The notes below the pieces were generated by a model, which did not search any database, had not been told where the DNA came from, and saw nothing but the letters and a program-made list of their open reading frames with translations. From Suillus spraguei (lineage: Eukaryota; Basidiomycota; Agaricomycetes; Boletales; Suillaceae), in NCBI GenBank assembly GCA_016800925.1, contig JABCPU010000210.1, positions 1 to 64,000 of the forward strand: a stretch of 64,000 bases of DNA, read 5' to 3'. The stretch's first letter is position 1. Each line of letters opens with the position of its first letter. The translations under genes were made by a program, and so were the position numbers. Below are positions 22,338 through 34,358 of the stretch, one piece after another.

Positions 22338-24720
22338 TGTCGTCTGCAGGCCTCAAGAAAGTGCGTTATCGAAGATGCCATTGCCAGAAGCACAAGTGCA
22401 ACGGAGCACTTGTTCAAGAACATATAGCTCGCACTCACGAACAAAGCGAACTCCATTTGAAAACCAATGTGTCACAAGCCCACTACAAACGCGTTGGAGA
22501 ACGCATCGTTCCTACCACTATTCGAGATGCAGGCCCTGTTCCTCGTGGATTCGCTGTTCCTCTCCATGAACTACAGCCCCATTATCACCAGATGTCACAT
22601 TCAAGGATCCTCGTCGCATTTCTGAATCTCCTGTTGAACAGGAGATGCTAGACTATGGTTTTCTTACCGGAGAAGACCTGGATCTCACTATCTATGCGGT
22701 TGTCTCCTGGCTGCACCTCCAATTCACCTCCCTCGTGTGGCTTGCAATGCATTATTGACGATATTTGCTTGCATCCTCGTTGCTCTTGCACCAGCTATCA
22801 ATGTCCCTTTCGTAACACTGCAGTCCAGTAATCGTGTCCTTGGTGTTGACACTACCGTTTTCACACTCCCTGTTTGCCCTACATGCCGTGATGTATTTCC
22901 TCCTGCAATGTCGACAAAATCGCACGATACCTGCAAAAATTGTGGGGTCGACATCTTTCTTCCTGGTACAACACAACGGGGGAACTTACGCGCTGTCAAA
23001 ACGCCCATCATCAAGTATCCTTACCTTCCTCTATCCGAACAGATCAAATCTCTTCTCAAAATTCCTGGTCTTGAGCTGTGCTTGATGGTTGGCGCAGTAA
23101 ACCTCGCACAATCGGTAAATATACTGATATCTTTGATGGTGACACATGTCGCACAAAACTCAAGGGTCCTGATGGTAAACTCTTCTTTTCAAATCTCCCT
23201 CATGAGCAACATGGCCCAGATGGTGAACTACGCATCGGAGTGAACCTTGGAGCTGATTGGTATGTTGTTTATCCCCTTGTTGATATTTCGCTGCTCATGT
23301 GAATTTCCATTGCCAGGTTCTCGTATATCAGAAGTAATATTGCACTGTCACACTCATCAGCTCCCACATCGTTCTCAATATGTAATCTACCACCTGAATA
23401 TCAGTAAGCCGTATTCACACCCGATAGGTTGATATCTTTTGATGTTATTCATTTTCAAGCTATCGCTCATCTAATCTGATGTGTACAAGTATCCTGCCTG
23501 GACCGAAGGAGCAGAATCCTGACCAAATCCAACGGTTCTTACGGCCCATCATATCAGATTTACTACGTCTATGGAGAGTTGGAATCAACATTCCAACTGA
23601 ATCTTGTCCACAAGGTAAGTCTGGTTACTCATCATCTGTCAGTGTCGACTCATTTTGCTAGGACGCCTTGTTCGTGTAATTTTGGTTGCAGTCGTTTGTG
23701 ATAAACCAGCTGCGCACAAGCTGGGTGGATTTGCATCTCACTCCCATACTAATTTTTGTACCGTATGTTGGATAATGATTGCACACAAAGATAAACCACA
23801 GGCATTTCAACAAGGAGGTGTGTTTGCGTTATCATACATGACTATCGTCCATTAATGATGTTCAGCTTTTCGGCCACGAACAAATGAAGAACAACGGGAA
23901 CTTGGCGAGCGCTACCACAGGCTGACTACTGCATCTGCTCGCAAGAACTTCGTGAAGGAACATGGTACTCGATACACACAACTATCACGTCTACCATACT
24001 TCAACCTTGTCGAACAGATTGTCATCGACCCAATGCACAATCTTTACCTTGGTGAGTATCTTAGCTTCCTACAGTTAATCTGGCGCTAATTATGATTGAT
24101 TCAGGCCTTGTTAAGACCCATTTTTACAACATATGGGTCCAGGGAAAGATTATTCGTGCTAATCATGAGCTCGATGTCTTCCATGACATGCTTGCCGATG
24201 TGAGGCTAGATCTCGTGTGTACGTCCAACACTAACAATCAATCAAATATTGTCCCGGGATCATGTGGTAATTACCAACTGACATCGGTATGCCATCAGGT
24301 GGTTCACTAACAGCGGATCAATGGCTTTCTTCTCGCCACCGTCTATGGTCCATTCTAGAGCTGTTGGGACAAACCGTTCTTCTCTTGTTCATGTCATCAT
24401 CCCTGGGATAACTGTGATTCATGCTTATGGCGAGGTTCTCGAAATCTTTCAGTTTAATCAAAGGTTTCATAATGTGGATGACTCACTCTGGTTTGCCCGC
24501 ATGCGCTGGTTCGTACCTTGGAGGGGAGAGCGTGAAAAAGTTTGGGATGATTTGTGAGTTGGATGCCGTATCTCACAGGATAGATATTAATATTCTTCTA
24601 CCCAGCTATTCTGCTGATGTGCGCCTATGGCAACTGGGAGAGTATAAGAGCAGAAAGACACACTTCCATCCCCTATCAACCCTGACTGGATCATTGGTCA
24701 CCTGGGGATGACCACAGTAT
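22338..24720 (+). pseudogene. CACTA-type transposase (Tnp2 family), several exons, damaged
   Basis: Landmarks of the agaricomycete Tnp2 transposase appear in order. An N-terminal Cys/His region (RYRRCHCQKHKCNG) is followed by CPTCRDVFP...CKNCG (near 22875-22945), PYLPLSEQIKSLLKIPGLE, TKLKGPDGKLFFSNLPHEQH, VNLGADW, TSILPGPKEQNPDQIQRFLR, RLVRVILVAVVCDKPAAHKL and IDPMHNLYLGLVKTHF (near 24030). The DPMHNLYLG Asp is a catalytic candidate. Introns such as 23261-23315 and 23615-23661 fit. A one-base shift occurs after KIPGLE near 23070, and stops appear after 24380. It moves DNA by cut-and-paste when intact. Terminal CACTA repeats were not found. Confidence 0.8.
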
Positions 24721-24904
24721 CAATTGGAAAGGACAGAACAAAAGTTTGGGCGACAATTGATCTCAAAGGTATGTGCTCTGTTCATCACAACTTACTTGAC
24801 AACTATTCATTGAATCACAGTCATCGACACTGATACATGACAGGCTTATGGTACAAGTGACAAGCTGGCACTGTGATTCAAGTTGCACTGACCAACTCAC
24901 AGTA

Positions 24905-26221
24905 CTGTTCAAGATAATTCACTGGTCGCTGCTCTCGTCATCACCTTCATCACCCTTTTGTTTGTGCCACTCCCCAGCTCTTCCAAGTACTCATAGTCCT
25001 CCTTTATCAGATCGTCTCTTGTCAATGAAGCCCAGAATCCCTTGAGCCACGGAACTCCCTCAAGCATCTCCCATGTCCGGATGGCTATTCCTCCAGCTGT
25101 CAGCAACCATGTTTTCAAACGGCAAGTTCTTTTTGGCAGATGATGGTGCGTCATCATTGATTTGCTCTGGGCTGATGTCAAACGTCTTTTTTCACGATTC
25201 TCTTTGACCTAGTGCCCCCTTCTGCAGTTTTGCGACGCTTTTTTGGAGGCTGGATGGTGCTTGTTTCGTCAATGTCTGCAGTGGTAGCTCTGTTGTTCCC
25301 TTCATTTGTCGCAAAGTGAGGAAGCGCAAAAATGCAACATACTGATTTATATTAGTGAGCTATAACCATGCCTAGATGCGAAGGACTTACATTGATGGAT
25401 CGCCACTCCAATCCTACAACCATATTTGCTGAATTCCCTGCTCCTGACTTTCCCTGTCTCTTTCTTGTAGATAACTGCAGTTGCACGACGGCTCTTTTGT
25501 AACCTGGTGATTTGGGTATGTCATATGTTTCACACACAAAGCACAATACTTACTGCTGTACAACATGCCCTTTGACGTCCATGTTCCTTCTTCCGTTCAG
25601 CCTTTTGGGCTTTTGATGCATCGCTACGGCACATTGCCTGCTTATGTATGTTGCGAAAATAATCCTTTGTGCACTGGATAATGACTTGCATATTGAAGTC
25701 TTCGTCAGGTACCTCAGCCTTTAGGTTCGGGCTTTCACGGCGGCACTGAGAAAATATGTGAGCAGGAACTTTACATACTTTCGGAGCTCACCTTCTCATT
25801 GTTATAGACACGGTCAATTATTTCTTTGATGAACATAGCATTCACAACTTTGTCGACATGGCCTAACCAATTTGGGTGCCAGGTTTTACCACCTCCTTCC
25901 TCGCCCTGCTTATCTCCTTCCTCACCCTGGTGCATCTCGTAAGTATGACCATTTCCTAATGGTTTTACCTTCATTAATGCTTCTGTACATTTGTTTCTCC
26001 CCATGGATGATTCAATCCCACAGAGATCACAAAACTAAACGCTGCGCAGTATGAGTTTCATTCACACAGATAGTACTATTGCTTACTTTTAGGGCAGGGT
26101 GGTCATTTGAGATATGCTTACCCGTCACCTTCCTCTGTGGCTTCTCAGATTCAGCTTGCAAAGTCTTGACAATTTCTTCAAGTCCACTGACTTGTGCTGT
26201 GAGTGCATCATTTGTAGCTGA
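24905..26221 (-). pseudogene. 3' part of the CACTA-associated gene (continues at 36183-36988)
   Basis: Minus-strand exons include ALTAQVSGLEEIVKTLQAES (coiled-coil type, near 26150), TYEMHQGEEGDKQGEEGGGK (near 25900), a Lys/Arg-rich SDASKAQKAERRKEHGRQR segment (near 25600) and PWLKGFWASLTRDDLIKEDY (near 25040). A one-base shift lies near 24980 inside the last exon. The gene converges with Tnp2 and probably belongs to the same transposon. It is cut from its 5' exons by the element at 26222-36182. Function not known. Confidence 0.55.
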
Positions 26222-26697
26222 TGTTACGAACTGGGGTGGCGTCACCAGTGACAGTGAAAAGACACAGACGGTCTGCTGGGAAGTTCTACAATGTCCAGAA
26301 GAGGACAAGGTGAAAGTACAAGGAACACATTCTAAGTACTATCAAGGGTTCGGCCTCAAAGATAAGTCTAAGAGGTTCTGTGAGAATAGAGACTAAGGCT
26401 AAGGAGTGCTTAGACTTAGAGATGATTCAAGATGACTTAGGTTGGAGACCTAAGCGAAGGATATTCCAGGTAAAACCCAGTAAGATTAAAGTAAAGTATA
26501 CAAGCATAATACAACGTGCTTAAATAGGTCAATATGTGCGCACGGATCAAGAGAGTCATGAGAATGTAAGTGTGTATCCAAAGAAGGAAGGCAACTATAG
26601 TACAGATGCGTTGAGCATATGAGTCAGAGTCACATTATGTAATATACCAGTAAAGGAGACAAAGAGAGAATGAATAGGGGCACATATGACTGTAACA
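26222..26697 (+). repeat. 5' LTR of element 2 (476 bp)
   Basis: It begins TGTTACGAACTGGGG and ends GACTGTAACA, giving a TGTTAC/GTAACA terminal inverted repeat. It shares about 450 bp with 35725-36182, with a handful of differences. Confidence 0.9.
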
Positions 26698-26705
26698 TTA
26701 CCCCT

Positions 26706-28102
26706 TGTTACATGGAAAGTCACCGACTTTCATATATCGCTATTGGCATCATAGATGGGATCATAGTCATCATAGTTAGTAATGTCTTCGTCAGCAGCAC
26801 TTCCCCCTAGCATATAAGCTGTTTCTTCTTCTGCTATAGTCCTCGCTCGTCGACCTGTCTTTCTTTGTCGATGATTAATAAGATGCTGCTCCCACCTATG
26901 AAGTGCATCATAAAATCCGTCATCCTTCCAAGTAAGTGTAAACGGAGGATCTCCAAGACGCTGAGGGCAGTAGATAGATAGATGGGCAGGGGCATGTCAT
27001 AGACAAATTTGGCACTGGTAGTCAGGGCAATTCTTTTGCCAATGTCCGATGATACCGCAGAATTGGCATTTCATATTTTCATCAGTGTTGGAGATAGACA
27101 TTCGTAAGGGCGATGGCGAAATAATGGGTTTGAGACTAGTAGATCTGGCGCGCTTCTTTCCCTTCCGTCGCGCCATACGACTTAAAGCGAAGGCATTATC
27201 GCATCTGAGCTGTGCCTGCTGTTTAGTCGTAAGAGTGTATGCCGACGTTGGGAGATCAGGAGTAGTTGCTTGTTCAGCAACCGCAAGGAGTTCATCAGAG
27301 GAGGAAGGGGACATTACGCCGAAGTCTTTGACTAGGATTGGCGAGACAGGGTCCATTGGACCGAATGATGATGGGATAGACATTGGAGGGTGAATATGGA
27401 GGTCGCGAAGTTGCAGACCCAGTGCCACCAACTCAGCAACAGGGACTCCTAACATTTTCGCAGCTTTACACTGCTCATCTGTGCAAGGTTCGTATAACCA
27501 TGCAGGGTGATCATGGGATACTATAACGGAGGGAGGTGAAGTTGGTCATTTAATAGGGGATGGAGTTCATGGGGAAGTGAGGTCTGCTTGCATTTGCTGC
27601 AGATCAGTGATGGCTTCTTCGACTAAGTTCTGGCTGCTCTTGTTTCCACGACCGATTGCTGGATAGTTTCGACGACTGCGTTGGTGAGCTGTCCAATTTC
27701 TTGAACAGCAGTGTATAAGCCAGCAAAGGCATCGATGTTAGAATAAATGCGCGAAGAAGGGGGTGGAGGGACTGGAAGTGGGTCCGTATCTCTTTGCGGA
27801 GCGGGAGGTCGAGCAACACCTGCTCGATGTTCGGCCACGATGTGAATAGCTTCTTCAACATCGCTCTTAAAAGAATGGGGAAGCAACAGCATAGCGTAAG
27901 AACGAATGTGTTTCTGTAGATGTAAGATGCGCTGGTGGTACATGATTTCTGTAGTTTCATTGATGGTAGTTTCGATGAGAGCGGCAGTGTGGATGATGTT
28001 GATGAGAAGTAAAGCTGGGAAGGCACCTCTTTTGGTAAGGATTCTCTCAATTTTGAGATTGTGTCCTTTGCATAAAAGGGCAGCTTCCCCCAGTTCGTAA
28101 CA
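26706..28102 (-). other. Antisense block with a zinc-knuckle ORF between 5' LTR and gag
   Basis: On the minus strand this block starts TGTTACGAACTGGGG (28088-28102), identical to the first 15 bases of the element's own LTR, and ends ATGTAACA at 26706. Inside it is coding-like. An N-terminal helical part (about 28060-27900) has TTINETTEIMYHQRILHLQ. A Pro-rich part (PQRDTDPLPVPPPPSS) and a long segment at 27455-26997 follow. The last ends in a CCHC knuckle CQFCGIIGHWQKNC and then a second Cys pair. A shifted frame continues to an acidic C-terminus near 26745. Introns or frameshifts separate the parts. It could be a captured gene, an ambisense accessory ORF or an inverted non-autonomous element. 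Confidence 0.55.
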
Positions 28103-28230
28103 AAAGATTAAAGTCCTTCTGATCGTCGACTACCCAGTCTTCGACCCTGAACCCTGATAAAGCCCTAATGGACAGCAAGACAGCGCGTGTAGGCACCGAG
28201 AAAGTATAACTCACCAGGCAAATCACCATC

Positions 28231-28757
28231 ATGACGACCACCAAAGAATTTGAATACAAAATCGGTCTTCCAACCAGTTTTGATGGAGACCGCGACAACT
28301 CTCTAGAATTCATCCAATCATGCAATCTATGCTTTGATATCAACGAAAAGCTCTACACCACCGACAAGCAGAAAATCATTTTCATTACATCCTTCATGAC
28401 CGAGAAGAACACCAAATCTTGGAAAGAGCAATTCCTTGCTCATGCTCAGTCAACCAACTCCTCTGGACAAAAAATCGGTTATGGGACATTGAAGGATTTT
28501 ATGAAAAGCTTCAATGAAGCTTTCAAACCAGTGGATACCAGAGGGACTGCATTAACAAAGCTCAGGGACCTCAAACAAGGAAGCAGCGATCTTCATACTT
28601 ATATCGCTGACTTTGAAGCACTTGCAGCCAAGGCCCACATCACCGATGATGCCACTAAGATTCAATTCTTCCAAGACAGCCTCAACTTAGGTATCCTAAC
28701 CAAGCTTTTCGCGCCAGGAGATGTCTCCGAGATATTTCGTAACATTGTGTTGCAATG
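28231..28757 (+). pseudogene. Gag N-terminal part of element 2 (split by solo LTR)
   Basis: Begins MTTTKEFEYKIGLPTSFDGD and holds a capsid-type Retrotrans_gag region (TLKDFMKSFNEAFKPVDT, LRDLKQGSSDLHTYIADF, IQFFQDSLN). The frame runs into the solo LTR after LQCV. Across the insertion it resumes at 30361 with AIDNSHHRLLALRARHAL. Confidence 0.9.
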
Positions 28758-28760
28758 CGT

Positions 28761-30359
28761 TGACATGCACCAAACTGGTCTGGTGCATGGCTGACTTAAC
28801 ACTACTGCAGCTGACAAATAGTACCAGGACTATAATAGCTTAGTGTTCCTCTATTCAGAAATTAATCCATGATGCAGAATCGAAAGTTTCTTTTTGCTCG
28901 TAAAAAGTTTGCTTATTATTTCTAATTCATTTTTCATGGGTGTGTTTATGTATGTTTGGCTACAGAAACTACTTCATAAGATTCCCACAGATGTCAGGTG
29001 ACCCCAGCAAAATAATTACATAGAGTTACCCTGCAGAAAAACTCATGAAACACATTATGATTCACTCGCGTCACCTCTATGCATCTACAAAAAGTGCAAA
29101 TTTATGCTTCAAATATTACATAATTGATATTCCTCCTAGGATAGCCACTAATAGTCACCTGATCTCAAATTTATGCATAGCCATTGATATCCCACATGAC
29201 TTTTTCTCACACCCTTGAGCATATTACAAATCAACTATGACAATATTCAATAAATAGGGTAGGTCAGCACCCCTACAAAATGTGGGAAAACAGTAGCATA
29301 GCCATTCATTTTGTCTATATAATACCCACCTTTTTGTCAATAAAAGAGAGTTTTTCTCCCCCTCAGAAATATAACTGAGAGTGAAGTGTGAGCAGCACTA
29401 TCAGCACACTGTCAAGAACATTGTCAACAACAGTAAGATTGGAAGTCTACACTGTGAGATAGCACTACCTTGAGCTCACTGTGCTCAACAACTAGCAAGA
29501 CCCTGAGCTCACTGTGTCTGACAACCAGCAAGACAACAAATTTTTTTCTTTGACAAATTCATTCTAGTTTCTTTCATCATCTTTCTCTCTGTTTTTCTTT
29601 CTCTGTTGTCTGTTTCCTTGCTTCTGTTTCTTTTGAATCTTTCTCTTTTCTTCTTTTTCTTTGATTACTGGTCTCTCTCTCTCTTTCAAAGTTTGTTGGT
29701 GCTAAGTGTCCTTGTGTTTCTAATATTTGTGTTGTCTCTTTAGTCCATCTAAGGCCAGAGTAGCTTAGTGGGAGAGACTTCAGAAGTTGATAGCAACACT
29801 CTACCTTGCACATCTGAGTAGCGATACTGAGTTGAGGTCTTCACTGACTGATAGACTCTAGTTATTGAAAGGGGACTTGGTATTGAAATCCAAGGACATC
29901 CGTTCCTGCTAACTGCTTAATACTCATAGTGAGTTCCTTGGCAGCAGGTTCAATAGTAAGCTAGAAGATCTCTGAAGTAGTGACTAGTCTTGACCAGGGA
30001 TCCTACCTGCTTGTCTGAGAAGGTGATTGTTGTAACTTCCCACAAATTGCAGTAGCACAATTGTTGCAAAACACCTGCATTCTGTTGGAGGGCGTAGTTT
30101 GGCCAGTTACTTCTGTTTCTAAGTTTGTTTGACTTCTGTGTTTTTCTTTGAAGTTTAGTTGTTTCGAGAATCTTTGTCATTGTCCAAGAGTTTGCTGATC
30201 TCACAGAAGTGACTCATTTGCTGACCGTAGCCTGGGGAACATTAAACAGCCACCCACGTACAACCACGTTATCAGTCATTGGTATTTGTCTGAATCACTG
30301 ACCGTGGAGATATTTGGTTTTATAGGTCTTTATCTATAGATCATCTATCTAAGAAGACA
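28761..30359 (+). mobile_element. Solo LTR-like insertion (about 1.6 kb) in gag
   Basis: Begins TGACATGC and ends GAAGACA. GCGT lies on both sides (28757-28760, 30360-30363), with an ambiguous fifth base. Deleting it restores the gag frame. It has no ORF. A TATATAA (29317-29323) is followed by AATAAA (29340-29345), and a CT-rich tract runs at 29560-29700, as expected for a promoter and polyadenylation signal in an LTR. No second LTR or coding region is present. Confidence 0.7.
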
Positions 30360-30670
30360 GCGTTGCCATTGACAACTCCCACCACCGCCTTTTAGCGTTA
30401 CGAGCACGTCATGCTCTGCAGCAGAAGAAGAAGAATTATGGAAACGCACATTACATACCCAATCGTGATTCAAACGCAATGGTCGTAGATCAGATCTCCC
30501 ATACGGAAAGATCCAAATGTATGAAAAAAGGACAATGCTTCGGATGCAAGAAAACCGGACACTGTATTCACAATTGTCCAGAAAGAAAGAAGAAAACTCC
30601 ACTCCGTCAAACCAAGGTTAAAGACGAAGAAGAAGAAGAAACTGTGAGGCGGGTTATAGAGGATTTTTAA
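30360..30670 (+). pseudogene. Gag C-terminal part with zinc knuckle (element 2)
   Basis: Contains CFGCKKTGHCIHNC (CCHC: C-x2-C-x4-H-x4-C) near 30540, then a Lys/Arg region and an acidic run before the stop near 30668. Confidence 0.9.
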
Positions 30671-30754
30671 ATTGGAGAAACAAAGATTCGACGTATGTTT
30701 CTCCCAATGTATTACTAAGGCTTGTACGTGCTGTAGGTGAAAGAAAAGAACTTT

Positions 30755-31290
30755 GTGTCCCTATCACCCTTCACTCGCGTACTCGCTTAAAATCCATCGA
30801 CACTACCGCTGTCATCGATTCTGGCGCAGCAGGAACGTTCATTTCCGAGGAGTTTGTGAAACTCCATCAAATCACATGACAAAAACTCAAAACACCGTTT
30901 TGAGTTACTACGGCAGATGGAACTCTTATCAGAGGAGGGCTGATCACACACTACTGTCTCCTAGTGGTCAAAATTGATGAATGAACCATGTATGGAAAAT
31001 TCAATATCACTAAACTAGGATGAAGAGATCAAATCCTTCTGGGAATTCCATGGTTACGAGCAATGAACCCAAGTATAGACTGGGCCACTGAAACACTCGT
31101 CCTCCCTCGAACAACAAAGTCAGACGAAATCGAAATCGACTTAGATACTGACCGAAAGAAGAACAGGCTACCCCCGGCCTTCCACTGCCATCCCAAGAAA
31201 TGGCAACATTCACAACTTCCGAGATCCATTGTCGCCTCTCCGGTTAATGTTCCCGAAGTTCTGAAAGACACGGAACTTGAAGTATGAATG
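30755..31290 (+). pseudogene. Protease region of element 2 with multiple TGA stops
   Basis: The active-site motif is AVIDSGAAGTFISEEFV (near 30810), and a typical C-terminal signature ILLGIPWLRAMNPSIDW lies near 31040-31085. Stops at 30877, 30901, 30982, 31021 and 31285 are all TGA in one frame. The flanking residues are as expected for this family with Arg at each site. Confidence 0.8.
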
Positions 31291-31767
31291 CCACACACTA
31301 CAGACTTTATTCCCCGCGTACAATTGCCACGAGCAGCATCACTGATTCCTTGTGCAGAAAAGCGCAAGAAAAATCAGAACCTGAGTATCGAATCGGACCA
31401 GAACCTATTGAGCAATGGCCAATAGAAGAACAGAAGTATGGGAAAAGAAAAGCAGAAGAGGAAATCCCTGGACGAGATACAAACGTACCGAAACTATCCA
31501 AGTTCTACACTCCTCCGAAAACTCTTCAAGATACTCCTTCAGCTTCAATTGAAGAAATCCCCAATGAAGAAGAACCTGTGCCCTCGTTGATTCCAACAGA
31601 GGATGATGACCAATTCAACACTATGCAAGATGTCTGGCATGCACCAGAAGTACGTGAAATTTCCTCTTATGAGCTTGGAGATGGAGAATTCCTTGTGGAA
31701 TATGACACTGATGGAGTTAGCATGAGAATCATCGAGGAAGTATCCATGGATATACCCCTTACATGCG

Positions 31768-32745
31768 ATGGAACTTCCTGACTTGAACAACTCCCCAATT
31801 ACTCCACAATCTCCCATTCTCCTCCAAAATACAGTAATAAAGCTCAGGAATTTGCGATGGATGAGAAGGAGAAGAAAAAGAAATCTTTCAAAGAATTGGT
31901 CCCAGAATATTTGCACAACTTTGCGGATGTCTTTGCTAAAGATGGACTAAACAAACTACCCCCTGAACGCCCTGGTATTGATCATCAGATTGATACTAAA
32001 CCTGGTTTTATCCCTCGCACATCCAAGGTTTACCATTTATCAGAAAAAGAATGCGCTGCCATCAAAACGTTCATTGACGAAAATGTTGCGAAAGGCTTCA
32101 TCTCAGAGTCGAAGTCACCCCAAGCTAGTGGCTTCTTCTTTGTAGGAAAAAAGAGTGGAGAATTGCGTCCTTGTCAAGATTATCACTACATCAATTATTG
32201 GACAGTCAAGAACGCTTATCCACTCCCACTTCCTGTCTCCCTCGTCGCACGCCTTCACAATGCACAGTTCTTTACGAAAATGGATATTTGGTCCGGTTAT
32301 AATAACATTTGCATCCATCCAGACGATCGCTGGAAAGCTGCCTTTACTACGGAATTTGGCCTCTTTGAACCAAATGTCATGTTCTTTGGCCTTTGCAACT
32401 CCCCAGCAACTTTCCAAGCGTACATGAATCGTACCTTCCAACAAGAAATCAATGAAGGATGGATGGTTATCTACATGGATGATATCCTGATTTTCTCTAC
32501 AACAATGGCAGAACACCACAAACGAACCAGACGGGTTTTGATGAAAATACAAAAGGAACATCTGTTCCTGAAACCGGAGAAATGCACCTTCGATGCAAAA
32601 GAAGTGGAGTACCTAGGAATGATAATTCATCCCGGACAAGTTGCTATGGATACCGCCAAAACCAAGGGAATCAACGAATGGCCAATACCGAAATCCGTAA
32701 AAGAAGTCTGGTCATTCCTCAGTTTTTGCAACTTCTACCGCACGT
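31768..32745 (+). pseudogene. Reverse transcriptase of element 2 (5' part)
   Basis: From DEKEKKKKSFKELVPEYLH it shows FADVFAKDGLNKLPPERP, KGFISESKSPQASGFFFVGK, LRPCQDYHYINYWT, FTKMDIWSGYNNICIHP, FGLCNSPATFQAYMN and the YMDD box (VIYMDDILIFS, near 32475). The frame is open for about 300 codons. It is cut by the solo LTR at LSFCNFYRT. Confidence 0.92.
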
Positions 32746-33513
32746 GTCATATACCATACTTCTAATCCCAGATCTGACCATATCCGATCAGATCCGATCG
32801 ATTCCATTTCCGTCCGGTCCACAGATCCTGTCCGTACCACCCATCCGAATGTGCTCACTTCTCACACCTTAACTCCCTTGTGTATATCTGCGTCTATCTC
32901 CTTTCGTCATTCCTCCTGTTTCTGGTATTCCAGCTGTTTATATTTCCGTCCTGTGTCACTGATCCGTTTCCTGTGTTCATTTCCGATTCATGCTTACTGA
33001 TCTGCTGTGCATTAACTAATAGACTTCCGTTACACTTCGTACATAGCCCTCGGTCCCGGACTTGTTGATTATCCGTCTTAGATACTTACAGTATATAAAC
33101 CACTTGTAGATCTCCGTAGAACCTTAGTTCGAATATCATCTTAGATTCTACTCATTCTGCTTCCTCCGGACTTAAGCCACTTTCTGCTCTAAGTCACCTT
33201 CTGAGACTTAGGATTGATTCCTATAGTCTATATCTCCGACTCTATCTTCAGATAGTCTACCTCTGTTAGTTTCTAGTTAGGAACTCATTCCGAAGCTAGC
33301 CTTAATCTTTGTTCTATTCTTACGTTCCGAATAACCTTCAGACATATCATATCTGATACCTTCGGATGCCCGGATCTGTCATGCAACTCCTTCCGGGTCT
33401 TCGGATGAATAACTTCTCCCTGAAATAAGGGGCATTACTCGAGAAAGGGGCACAGTGCACGAACTGAGGCCAAAGCCCTTCGGATCTCTCTACCTTTGAG
33501 TACGGTCTTAACA
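32746..33513 (+). mobile_element. Solo LTR (768 bp) in reverse transcriptase
   Basis: Starts TGTCATATACC, ends GTCTTAACA. The duplication GCACG is exact (32741-32745 and 33514-33518). Removing it joins NFYRT to FISHYSDIARPL in frame. No coding capacity inside. Confidence 0.88.
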
Positions 33514-34356
33514 GCACGTTCATTTCCCACTACTCTGACATCGCTCGACCCCTTATCGAATTAACAAAGAAAGATAAGGCCTTTGATTGGTCAATCAAAT
33601 GTATGGACACCTTTGAAGAACTGAAACAACGCTTCACATCCCAACCGGTACTCCGTAACCCTGATCCCTCCCAACAATTTGCTATTGCTACTGATGCTTC
33701 GCTTGTAGCAACTGGTGGAGTTCTCTTGCAGACTGATGAGAATGGTGTTTATCACCCATGCACATATCTCTCACAGTCTTTAAACCCCGCAGAATGCAAT
33801 TACCAGATCTTTGATCGGGAACTTCTTGCCGTGATCCGGGCATTGAATGAATGGCGTCATTACCTTGAAGGAAATCCACATCCCGTCCTGGTATTCACCA
33901 ACCACAAGAACCTTCTGTACTTTAGAAGTGCACAGAAGCTTACCTGTCACCAAGCACATTGGCAACCAATTTTATCTATTTACGATATTGAACTGCATCA
34001 CATTGCAGGTACTAAACTGGCAGTACCTAATGCACTATCTCGCTGGCCTGACTATGACTCCGGCAAAGACGATAACAAAGACCAGACTCTCCTCCCTGAC
34101 GCTCTATTCGTTCGTCTTATTGACACCGACTTGAAGGATATTTTATCCTCCTCTGACCCCCTCAACGACCCTGTCTTCACGACCGCATCCGACGCCCTTG
34201 ATGGCGTGTGTCTTCCCCCTATGAAGTCAGCACTCTCTGATTGGAAAATTGAGGAGAACATCCTCTATTTTAAGAATTGTGCCTACATTCCACTGGCACA
34301 TCGTCCCAATATCCTGAAAAGGTATCATGATCATCCCACCGCGAGACATCCCGGTT
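33514..34356 (+). pseudogene. RT C-terminus, RNase H and start of integrase (element 2)
   Basis: It has the connection segment (DIARPLIELTKKDKAFDW), then RNase H with IATDASLVATGGVLLQ, CNYQIFDRELLAVIRALNEW and VFTNHKNLLYF (the usual TDH is TNH here). A spacer and the histidines of the integrase zinc domain (RYHDHPTARHPG) follow. A TGA at 34356 follows RHPG where the family has Arg. Confidence 0.9.
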
Positions 34357-34358
34357 GA

